Below, one piece after another: positions 34,801-44,273 of a stretch of DNA of 64,000 nucleotides (the stretch's first letter is position 1; the number at the start of each line of letters is the position of its first letter). Under the pieces are notes generated by a model. It did not search any database, had not been told where the DNA came from, and saw only the letters and a program-made list of their open reading frames with translations. The translations under genes and the position numbers were made by a program. This DNA is from Yamagishiella unicocca (Eukaryota; Chlorophyta; Chlorophyceae; Chlamydomonadales; Volvocaceae): contig BDSL01000136.1 in NCBI GenBank assembly GCA_003116995.1, forward strand, positions 124,001 through 188,000, in the 5' to 3' direction.

Positions 34801-37800
34801 GGCTGCCCGGCAGCTCCGCACCGGCTAGAGCCGACTGGGGCCGGCAGCCCGCAGCGCCCCACGCACCGGGCCACTCCGCCTCCAGCTCGCATGCGTCCCC
34901 GGACCCGCAGGCGTCCGACCTGGCGGCAGCAGCAGTAGCAGCAGTAGCAGCAGCGTCGCCGCTCGTGTCCAAATCTCCGCAGCAGCTGCTTGAGATGGTC
35001 CAGCTGGAAGCCCGGGTGGGGTAGCGGCGGCCGGAGGGGCTGCCGGGCCGTGTGGTGGCCTGTCCCTGCCCCTGCCCCGGCTGCTGCCCCCTCTGCCTGC
35101 TGCCGTGCGGGTGGAGGAAGTTGTCCAGGGTGGTTTGCCGCCGCCCCGGCCCCGAGTGAGGTTGGGGCTGGGCTGGGCGGGGGCCGGTGTGCTGGTGCTG
35201 GGCGGGGGCCGGGGTGCAGCGGCGGGACGAGGCGGAGCTGGACGAGGGCGTCGCCGCCCAGCTGCCGGTGTGCTGCTGCGAGGGAGGAGGGGGGAGCTGC
35301 GCATGCCCGCCCGGCTGCTGCGGCTGCTCCTCTGACCCCCGCGGCCCGAGTCGACCGCACTGGAGCGCCTGCCGGCCCCGCTGGCAGCGCTGCTGGTCGC
35401 GGCTGTGTCGCGGCGGCAGCCGCTGCTCGGGCCCACTGTGTTGAGTGGCGGTGGTGGTGGTGGTGGTGCTCGGGGGGCTTTCCGCACCAGCGGTGCCGCT
35501 GCCGTCAGCCCCGGCGTGACGCGGGGGGTTTGTGTCGCCGCCGCCTCCGCTACCCCCGCTGCTGGCGCCTGCCGGCTCCGAGGCCCCCTGTCCGCCCCCT
35601 GCAGCCTCAGGTACCTCAGGCGGAGGGCAGCTCGCCCAGCCGGCTCCAGGGGGGTGCTGCTCCACGGCGGGGTCCAGGGGGGGCTGCTCCGCGACAAAAC
35701 CCAGGCCCGTCTCCCCCTGCGCCTCCTGCGCGGGCCCCGGCTGCGGCTGCGGCCCCCTCACCGCCCCAGGTACCTCCTCCGCGGCCTCAAATAGCATGCT
35801 GGGCAATCCACGCTTGGAAGGCAGACGCCCTCGGGACCGGCCTGCTGCCTCCGCGTCCCCTTCTGCTGCCTCCGCGCCCCCTCCTGCGTCCCGCCCCGCC
35901 GCCCTGCCCGCGCCCTCCCAGTCGTCCTTGGCCCGGCGGTACAGCTCCGCAAGCTGCGACATGGTCAGACCCCGGCCGCGCATGCGCCGCTGAAACTGGT
36001 TCCAGCTGCTGAGGCAGGCAGGCCCCGGCGCGAGGGGCGTGATGGCGCCGGCGCTCGCGTTGCTGGTGGTGGTGGTGGTGCTCGCGTTGCTGCTGGTGGT
36101 GGTGGTGGTGCTCGGAGGCGGCGGCGGCGGCGTCACGTGGTGTTCGTGTCCTTGCCGCCCAGCGGCCGGACGGTCCTCCTCGCTGTCGGACCCACCACCC
36201 GACCCTCCGCCTCCCTGGACTCCGCCCCGCTGCCCCACTGCCGGCCCGGGCTGGCCTGACGGCGCGGCCCCACTCGCCGCAAGCCCGGTAGCGGCAGGCC
36301 GGTGCCGGCGGCGCCCCGGCCCCCCGGCTCTTCCGCCGCTTCGGCCCGCCTCGCTGTCCCGTCCGCAGCTGCCCCAGCTGCTGCTGCTGCTGCCGCTCTG
36401 CTCCACTGCCAAGGTGATGTCGGTGGGGCAGGCAGCAGCCGGAACCTCTCGTCCATCCTCGGACAACACCACCAGCCCGGTAGCCTCCACGTGCGCCGCC
36501 GCCACCAGGTGCTCCGTGCAGCCGCTGCCGCCAGGCTCCGCCGCCGGGTTGCGGCCAGCGGCACCAGCATCATCAGCAGCAGCGCCGTCATCAGCAGCAG
36601 CAGCGCCATCAGCGGCAGCAGCGGCCGCACACGTGACGTCACTTTGCCTGTCCCGTACGACCGGTGCGTCATCATCGTCGTCAGTGCTGCACAGGTCCAC
36701 AACCTCCTTGCCTACAGGAGGGGAGGGGGTGCCTGCCCCTGGGCTGGCGTCCGGCAGCTGCTGGGGGCTGGCGTCCGGCAGCTGCTGGGGGCTGGCAGCT
36801 CTCGCCGCTTCCCGGCGAAGCCGCTGCTGCCGCCGCCGTCGCCGCCGCCGGCCCCGTGGCTCATCGCCGGCAGCGTCCAGGGCACCCCCCGCCGCCGCGC
36901 CTTCCGGGCCATCACCCGCCTTGTTGTACCCGTCGGCAGCAGCCGCCGGTCCCGAAGGCAGGGCCCCACTGCCGCCACCGCACGATGCGGAAACTGCGTG
37001 AGCAGCCCCCTCCTCACCCTCACCCCCGTCGCCCTCCTCATCATGGGGATGGTGGTCCTCGTCGGCGCTGCAGTCGCCCCCAGCTGGGGGGCTACTGCCG
37101 CCAGCATCAACACCCGCGGCCGCCTCGCAGCGGCTAATGCCGCCCCCACCATCGTTACCACGATCACTGTCGTCCCCATTATGCTCGGCAGGCGCAGTGT
37201 CTGCGACCGCCGGAGTGCGGCCCCCCGGGTCAGGATGCTGGGCAGGAGGGCGGGCACGGACGCTGCCGCCCTCGCCCGCTGGCTGCTCGGGAGCCACCAG
37301 CGCGTCTTCGTGGCCGGCTGCCGCCGCCATGGTGGGCGCAACCACCGCCGACCCCACATCGGCCTGCTTGCAGTCCGTGCGACAGGGGCCGCCGTCGGCC
37401 AGCAGCTGCACCCTCGGCCTTCGGAGCAGCAGGGTGTCCGCTGCTGCCGCCAGCAGCCGTCGCGCCGCGGCCCCCAGCCCCCCCGACCGCCCCTTGGCGG
37501 GCTCCACCGTGAGGCCCGCCCCACCGTGCGGAGCACCACCAACAGCCGCAGCTGCTGATGGTTCCGGAGCCACGTCTGCATCTGCCTGCTTCAGTCCCGC
37601 CTGCAGTGCCGCTGCCGCCACCGCCTTGCCTTGCAGGCCACCAACGGTTTCGGCCCCTCCAGGGGCGGGCCCCGCTGCCGCCCAGCCGCCCGGGGAAGAC
37701 GGGAGCAGTGTGCCCTCCACTGGGCGGTGTGACTCGACCGCATTGCCGGCGGAGCTGGGGACCAACCTTTGCGCCTCCTGCGTGCACCGGTGACCTGAGG

Positions 37801-39648
37801 GTGACGGCGGCGCTGTGGCGTCTGGTCGGGAGGTGGTGGTGGTGGTGGAGATGGTGGTGGTGGTGGTTGTTTCGCAGCCTCCAGTCTCACCGCCGCCGGC
37901 TGCATTGGCTGTAGGTGGGCTCGCGGGAGGTGACCCGGAGCGACTGGGCAGCTGGGGGGGCGACGTGGGCTCATCAGGCCCAGACCGCGGTGGGCTGCTG
38001 GGCGCCCCGGGCTGCTCCTCCCCCTGCTGCTCCTGCGCCCCGGGCAGCAGCTGCGGCCCCTGTAGCCCGCTCCCGCACTGGCTTGCAGACTGGCAGCGTT
38101 GCACCGGCGACAACTCGTGATGTCGTAGCTGCTGCTGCTGCTGCCGCTCTGCGGCCCCCGGGTCTAGGTCCGTGGGTGGCTGCTCGGAGCATGGGTGACC
38201 TTGAAGATGAAGCGCCTCTGCTCGGCTCTGCATGGGGGACTCTGCAGGAGGGAGATGCTGACGCGTCGAGCCGGGGAGTGGAGCACCGCCGAACGACCTG
38301 GAAGCAGCTACGCCGGCGGCGGGGCTGCAGTCCAGACCCCGCTGCACAGCGTCCGGCTCCGGCTGCACAGCGTCCAGCTGCACCGGCCGCACCGGCTGCT
38401 GCTCCTGGTCCCCGGCTGCAGCCACCACCGGCTCACTGCCCTCGTGGCGCTGCCGTCGGCGCGACCTCTTCTTAGCGCCCTTGCGCCCGGGCGCCAAGTC
38501 CCCAGTCGCTGCTGCCTCCGCGCCCCCCTCTGCTGCCCGCCCCGCCGCCCTGCCCGCGCCCTCCCAGTCGTCCTTGGCCCGGCGGTACAGCTCCGCCAGC
38601 TGCGACATGGTCAGACCCCGGCCGCCCATGTGCCGCTGAAACTGGTTCCAGCTGCTGACGCGGGCTGCGGCGGGTTTCGGAGCGGACGCGGAGGCCAGGG
38701 CTGGGCAGGGGGCGGGCTCAGGTGCTGGGTGGGGAGCAGGGTCTGCGTCGGGGCCTGGTCCTGGTTCAAGGCCGGTGGCTTTCGGCGGCGCCGGCCGCCA
38801 GTGCTCTCCGCCCTGGCCAGCCGCGGCAGCCACCGTCGCCGACGTGCAGCCGACCTGCCCGTGCTGGCACCCATCGTCATCACCCGCATCCCCAACATTA
38901 GGGAGCCGCTGCTCCGGAGGGTCCTCCGGACTTACGTCGCCCGCGACTGGATCGCCGTGGCAGGTGGGGACTGAAGCTTCCACTTCGGACGCGTCCGCAC
39001 CCTCACAACGCGAGCGGCGCGGAGGTCCGTTTGGGAGCATGCCCTGCACCAGTTCTGCAGTATTTTCGGGCACACGGTGGCGCTCGCTGGAAGTGGGAAT
39101 TGGGTCAGTCGCGATTTTATCCCCGGGGACAGGGGCCGCTGTGGTTGGCTCTTGCGCGGTGGCCAACGCGCCGCTGGTGACCCCGTGCGAACAAGCGAGG
39201 AACGTGGAGGAGACGGACACCGTGGGTTGCGAGCAGCAGCGCTCTGCTGCGTCAACGCCGGCGCCACGGGAGGTACACATTACCACTGCGCATTCGTCAG
39301 GTAAAGTATCGATGGGCCTCGAGCCGCATGCCTGCAAACCGAGTGCAGCGTTTTGGTAAAGTCTGATAATGGTTATTATAGATGTTGACTTCCTCCACAG
39401 GTAAACCTCACCTGCTCGCCCGATGTCACAGCTGGCACAGCGGCTGGTTCCACGCTTGCCAACAGGTCCACCGTTATCTTATACGTTCCCAATTTGTATG
39501 CCTTCCATCTTTCCGACATCTCTGCCTGCCGCAGTCCAAGCCGCTTATGCGACGCTTGGAATGCATTCCAGGTCAGCTTACTCCGGCCCTGTTCAGCATC
39601 GCTGCCAGAGACGGCAACGTCATGAGCCGCGCGCTTCTTGCGAGTCAT
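31878..39648 (-). CDS. GIY-YIG domain protein with three WNxFQ boxes (EFFECTOR OF TRANSCRIPTION-like)
   Basis: Minus-strand exons, all in phase: 39648-39412, 39331-34407 (one very long exon), 34085-33934, 33695-33413, 32808-32727 and probably 32489-31878. If exon 5 is not spliced, the protein stops at 32670. Length is about 1911-2096 residues. A Trp-anchored box occurs three times: TWNAFQASHKRLGLRQAEMS (from about residue 26), SWNQFQRHMGGRGLTMSQLA (Trp307) and SWNQFQRRMRGRGLTMSQLA (Trp1189). The last two continue YRRAKDDWEGAG. Between them lies disordered Gly/Ala/Gln/Ser sequence. The C-terminus (from about 1722) has PGIYEWGARAPGGSRVLAFY then LGKAG, SRETLRSRFNKYAAASRVLL, LWLRLQARGFELLYR and AAERLLHDRINYAA. 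These fit the GIY, YIG, Arg and Glu positions of a GIY-YIG nuclease fold. Plant ET1/ET2 proteins have such a domain and act on DNA and transcription; that role here is inferred. The Trp boxes recall HMG/YABBY-type helices but are not assigned. Confidence 0.78.
32927..33048. repeat. 28-bp tandem repeat in an intron of the GIY-YIG gene
   Basis: About four copies of a unit containing agccgcactccgctccccc between exons 4 and 5. It is purine-rich on the transcribed (minus) strand. Confidence 0.9.
33178..33262 (+). repeat. Intronic dispersed repeat, family B (subtype)
   Basis: Near twin of 21176-21260: gcgtgcgcgcgcgtcccgg, tgtccgacggctatgcac, cgagttaccggttatttta. Antisense to the minus-strand host gene. 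A second partial copy (cacttcccatgtcgagctac) follows at about 33290. Confidence 0.8.
34094..34212. repeat. 12-bp tandem repeat in an intron of the GIY-YIG gene
   Basis: About ten alternating copies of ggtccagggagg and ggtttcagggag lie just upstream (on the minus strand) of the acceptor for the exon starting at 34085. On the transcribed strand this is a C/T-rich tract. Confidence 0.85.
35890..36012 (-). repeat. 123-bp internal duplication encoding WNxFQ box 3
   Basis: Matches 38536-38658 over 123 bases with three mismatches by eye. Similarity continues more weakly into the Ala-rich tail. Part of the long exon 2 of the GIY-YIG gene. Confidence 0.9.
38536..38658 (-). repeat. 123-bp internal duplication encoding WNxFQ box 2
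   Basis: Partner of 35890-36012, in the same orientation and exon and about 2.65 kb upstream in the gene. The near identity contrasts with the unrelated low-complexity sequence around it. Confidence 0.9.
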
Positions 39649-39957
39649 GCTGTAACGTCACTCTGCTTTGGAGGATTAGCGGTCAGCAGGCGTGGAGCCT
39701 GAAAATGTGTGACGGAGCGTAGGTGCCGCACTCGCTTTATGCGCGGATTGCATCGTGTTGGCACATCACATCGTGTACACATAAACGTACGTGGTTCACT
39801 GAGAGCCAGGTCGGGTCATTTACAACCCGCAAGGGCCGTCCGTGGGCGTTGCCAACTGACACCGACTTTGGATCCATGAGATCCGGTACATTTGACCGAA
39901 TTCTTCAGGAGTGGAGCCGGTCAATGAGTGCGATAGCCTGGGCGAAAATTTAGAGTA
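39649..39957. other. 5' flank of the GIY-YIG gene
   Basis: About 300 bases upstream of the proposed start at 39648 up to the edge of a mobile element. It must hold the core promoter unless that lies inside the element. No TATA box was recognised. Confidence 0.5.
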
Positions 39958-41110
39958 TTAAGAGCCTATTTCCACTTGATTTTATTTAAGGAGTTTAAGA
40001 AATTTTAAGTCGGACTAAACTATCACAAAATCGTAGTGCATTTCCAGGTGTGGGATTGTAGATGTTATTTAAGGCGCCGACGCGCACGAGCATCTTCGGG
40101 ACGTATAAACCGACTCGTTTCTTTACAAGCTTTATAGATTTGGGTACAGCAATCATTAAAGATGCCGAATGATACTAATCGCCGCCGCTTCCTGGCGGCG
40201 GTGGCTGCCACCCGGCCATGGCCACCCGTGTTCCCAAGAATGACCGGCTAGCCGGTCATGGCCGTGTTCCCCCCTTACGTCCCCACAGAATCCCTTAGTA
40301 TGACGGTTAAGAACTCTTCAATGTGTCCGAACAACTCGCACGGGCGGGAACACGGCCGAAAAGGCTGGGAACACGGTCATGACACGCACCGTGTTCCCGC
40401 CAATAACCCCGTGTTCCCAACGATTTCCGGCCTAATATCATTCGCAGGATGTCCGGTACCCCAGAATACGACGGATAAGAGCATTTCGATGTGTCCGGAC
40501 AACTCGCAAGGGCGGGAACACGGCCTAAAAGGCTGGGAACTAACACGGTCATGACACGCCACATCAGCATCAGCATAGTCTGGCCCACGGTGACATCCGA
40601 CAACTCCCTTAATAGTTCCAGCTCTTGGCTTGCTGGCTTGGCTGTCGCATGCGCACAAGATTGGCTGAACCAGTCGCGCCTTGGCGTAGGGCTATGCCAG
40701 GGTTCCGCAGCATGATCGCCGGCGGGAATTGGAGGTGCACAATCCCTCCCGCTAATTTGCCTAAAGAGTGGTAAATATGTTGAAAGGAAGGATTTTAAAG
40801 TGCTCTGGTGAAAAGCAACTATGTGGGCTATGTCAGCTCTAAAGCCCCGCTCGCAAAAAAAAGTACTTGGCCGGGACCAAGTACTATAATTTTCCCTCCA
40901 GTTTCGAGGCGCTGATACTACCATTTTGTATGAAACGTTCATATGTCAAATTTACTTCTAAAACGCGGAACCGTGCTACGTGGAGTACGGGCCAGCCTTA
41001 ACTATTTGGCGCTAAGTCGGCTAAACTGCCTCTAAGCCTTCTACGTTTCCACTTGAGCAGGATTTAGACCAAAATCGCGTTCTAAACCTTAAGTGGAAAT
41101 AGGCTCTTAA
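39958..41110. mobile_element. TTAA-flanked non-autonomous element with inverted ends
   Basis: Both ends carry the same inverted sequence: ttaagagcctatttccactt from 39958 and its complement ending at 41110. The outer four bases are TTAA on each side, as expected for a piggyBac-like target duplication, although a TA duplication is also possible. The interior is 1.15 kb, AT-rich near the ends, and has no transposase. The middle (about 40240-40560) holds two copies of a roughly 185-base unit with recurrent gggaacacgg motifs. Its longest frame (211 codons, minus strand) matches nothing known. Confidence 0.7.
40240..40259. repeat. 20-bp perfect palindrome
   Basis: atgaccggctagccggtcat equals its own complement. 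It sits at the start of the first internal tandem unit of the TTAA-flanked element. Confidence 0.9.
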
Positions 41111-41951
41111 CCTTTTAAATGTTCCTATCTGCATTGATGTCCTCGGCTTCTTAGCACACAGAACTACAGTCTCTGGACAGAATCCAGCAGCCATTGTTCT
41201 CTTACTTCAACAACTGACAGCGATTGCTGAGCCCATGTAACAGCATCTAAACGACCTGTTGGCCCACTAGGCCTTGACCGTGCAATTTCCACCCCACCAC
41301 CTAAGCCCCTGGGTTCGTTGTTGTCCGTGGCTGCTCGCGGCTCATTTCTGCTCATTTCTACCACACGTACGGGGGTTTATATAAATATATATCGTCCGTG
41401 AGGGGGAAGGGGCCGTACTCCCCCCTGCCGTAATCAGCATGAACCTTCGAAGGTCAGTAAGAGTGTCAGAGAGCGCCCTAGCCCCCTTAAGTGGATGCAT
41501 GTTGGCCCACCCGCTGGACCATCCCTCACCCGTTTACGTTCTGCAGCCGTTTGTTTTGCACTCGTCTGGTCCCGACCAGGCACGGTGCAGGGTGCACTCC
41601 GCCGGTCACGTGTACGGCCACATGCTTCCGCACACAGGCACGTGCGCCCCCGGTGTTTCGCACTTCCAGCACATGCACAGACGTTTGCGCCTTGCAGCGC
41701 AGCAATCCCTCCTTGTCCGTCAGCAGCCGCTGCAGTGCCTGGACAGAGCGATTCTCCATTTGCGCTGCAATTTCCTGCGTGGTAGAATACTCCTCCGGCA
41801 GGCCACCAGAATTGGCAGACGGATTGACTCATCGTCACTCCGTCCGCCTGCAACGACTATCTGGTCCCGCGATCTGAGAGGTTTGACGAAAATTGCTAGC
41901 CTTGAGCCATTGTGTGAGAGCGGCCAGGATCGCGTGCTGAAGTTGGCGGCC
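41111..41951. other. Unassigned stretch left of the retrotransposon array
   Basis: Open frames overlap on both strands at 41434-41972. The minus-strand frame 41759-41526 has a protein-like start (SVQALQRLLTDKEGLLRC), but there is no recognised domain and no splice support. A TATA-like tataaatatatat lies at about 41378. It could be a decayed gene or element. Confidence 0.35.
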
Positions 41952-42163
41952 GTTCCAAGGATCGGTTGCTAATCCCAGTACGCCGGGGCGCGGTTTCCAA
42001 TCCGCGGGTTGCTAATCCCAGTACGCCAGGGCGCGGTTTCCAATCCGCAGGTTGCTAATCCCAGTACGCTGGGCCGTTGTTTCCAATCCCCAGGTTGCTA
42101 ATCCTAATACGCCACCGCGACCGACATCCAGGGGGGATGCCCACCAGTGCCCACCCTCTGGAG
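41952..42163 (-). repeat. Left inverted copy of the gtattgg tandem array and its flank
   Basis: Three to four units of about 47 bases (gttgctaatcccagtacgc plus ggcgcggtttccaatccgc) followed by gggatgcccaccagtgccca. The complement matches the array start and flank at 56040-56170, in inverted orientation 14 kb away. Confidence 0.8.
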
Positions 42164-42582
42164 AAACAGCCCAGACGGGCCGCATTTCTGCATGGCCGGC
42201 AGCGCAATAAAAGTCCCCAGTACACGAAACTAACAGCGGGGCCTGGGAAGCTGCGCGCAACAAGATCGCAAAAAAATGACCGGGAAACAGTAGCCGCGAA
42301 CGGACGGGATTGCCGCCTGGCAGATGCAAAAAAAATGGATACCCCTAACAGGCGTTTTTTAGAGCAGTGGGCCGAACGAGCGCAATTCACAGTGCCCTAC
42401 ACGGCAACACAAGAGGAATAGCAGCATGTCCATGGTACCACATTGGATTGGCTACGAAAGTATGTTAGCAGACGGGGGCCGATGAAAGAGAACGCCAGCT
42501 GAGGAAACCACCTGAATGCGCTACGCGCCTCACGTACAGGCTGGGGACCGGTATCAAAGGTACCTTACATACCTCGCAACGC
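42164..42582 (-). repeat. Inverted copy of retrotransposon 5' region (hairpin arm)
   Basis: The complement matches 43207-43605 along most of its length, including ctgctattcctcttg, aacgcctgttaggg, cttttattg and ggccgtgcagaaatgc-like blocks. The two arms face each other across about 620 bases of 5' leader, so the region could fold into a long hairpin. Confidence 0.75.
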
Positions 42583-44267
42583 AAAGACGGGAACCGTCTT
42601 CTTCGTGAAGCAGATGATCGTGTATGTTATTTGTGGTTTAGTATCCGTGGATGGAAGGGCGTGTGGAGGATGGGATCGCGTGCTGTCCGGGCGTTGACGA
42701 GTGGCCTTGGCGTACCTGCTGGGTTGTCATTCTTGTGGGGAACCCGCGCGCTGTTGTGCATACCGTCAGGCTCGAACTTGTCATCTGGTCCTGGGGCCCC
42801 TAGTGCTGGCTTGACCTTTCCAGAGCAGTAGCATGCAGCGCCACCGGAAATGCCAGCATAGTAGTAATGCCAGCATTATACTACGCAAATCGTCGCCTAT
42901 GGTTGGGGGGAGCTTCCCTGGGCCGCCAGCGCCGGCCCGGTGTCCCCTTGCCTGCGCCACTTCTGGAATTGACCCCTTGCTCGTGCAATGTTCGGTATGC
43001 CTGCCGGTCTATCTTGTCGGGGGCGAGCTGTCTTGGGCGCGGCGAGCGAGGTCCCCGTGCCTTTCGGTGCGTTTGTGGGCGTCTGCTCAGGTCTGCTGGT
43101 CTTGCTGTGGTCCCCCCGCTTGGGTTAGGCCCGGCTTGCCTATGTTAAGTCCAGGACATGGCCCCCCTTCTTGCTTGGGTAAACCGGGCTTGAGGTCACC
43201 TAAACATTTTTTGTTGCGTTGTGAGGTATCTTAGGTCCCCAGCCTGTATCACGCGGTTTTCTCAGCTGGCGCTCTATCTCCTTCATCGGCCCCCGCCTGC
43301 TACCATACTTTTATAGCCAACCCAATGTGGTACCATGGACATGCTGCTATTCCTCTTGCGTTCTAGGGCACTGTGAGTTGCGCTGGCCCGGCCCACCTGC
43401 TCTTAAAAACGCCTGTTAGGGGATCCATTGTTTTGCATCTGCCAGACGGCAATCCCGTCCGTTCGCGGCTGCTGTTTTCCGGACATTTTGCGGTCTTTTT
43501 GCGCGCAGCTTCCCAGCCCCCGCTGTAAATTTTGTGTACTGGGGACTTTTATTGTGCTCCCGGCCAAGCGGAAATGCGGCACGTCTCAGCTGTTTCTCCG
43601 GCCACGCTTTTTCGGCATCGGCAGTATATTGTACGGCTCGGTGCTCGTATTACACGGTCCCGGCCCTTTTCACATACGATCTCGGCTTTTTTCAAGCAGG
43701 GAATGGCATGACGAGCATCCTCCGCGCGGCTTCCCGACGCTCGCTTGTATTTTTGCCTTTTAGGGTTCGCCATTCTGCATTCCATCATTTGGCCCTGCGC
43801 TCCGTGTGAGGTGCTCGTCCGACCCGTGTACATAGTGTTTATTCGGCATCGGCGGTAGTTTCATACGGTCTCGGATGGGGCAAATCTCGCTACAATGGTA
43901 TCGCTGCAGGCTTGGTATTTGGTGGCTCGTGTTCGGCACGCTTTCCCTACTCGGCGCGGGTCTTTTTCCCGTGGCCTTTGTAGCGGCCTGGCCTTTTGGC
44001 CCTCCCGGTGTGCTCTCGCGCATCGCTGCAGGCTTGGTGTTGGTGGCTCGTGGTCGGCACGCTTTCCCTACTCGGCGAGGCTCTTTCGCACTTGTAGTCG
44101 TTTTCGGTTTCCCTGTCGGCCTCGGTCCGGCTGCCTTTTCCCGACCAGTGAGGAGTGGTTTTGACTTCGTCCGGTGATCTGTGTTGTGGCCTGGCCCCTT
44201 GGGCCCGCCTGGTTGCGCTTCCGCGCTTGAGCCGCTCTGGCTCCCCTGTAACACTCGCATTCTGCTT
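42583..44267 (+). mobile_element. Non-LTR retrotransposon derivative without ORFs (5'UTR fused to 3'UTR)
   Basis: Starts with aaagacgggaaccgtcttc, as the full-length copy does at 48076. It follows that copy's leader to about 43905, where the ORF1 start context ctacaatgg would lie. It then jumps to a related 3'UTR that ends in ctggctcccctgtaacactc and gcattctgctt at 44267. All coding sequence is absent. The 3' part holds two copies of a roughly 58-base unit (at about 43909 and 44022) with acgctttccctactcggcg. Confidence 0.7.
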
Positions 44268-44273
44268 GCGGGG

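Noticed and set aside
34403..39337. Plus-strand open frames of 150-420 codons opposite the long minus-strand exon
   Set aside because: They are GC-driven shadows. The minus strand holds the conserved boxes and splices in phase to the GIY-YIG exons.
34407..39648. Calling the WNxFQ boxes HMG or YABBY domains
   Set aside because: Only a loose resemblance of Trp spacing and helix length is visible. A profile search is needed before naming them.
41434..41972. Coding gene in the interval left of the tandem array
   Set aside because: Competing frames on both strands, no domain, no splice support.
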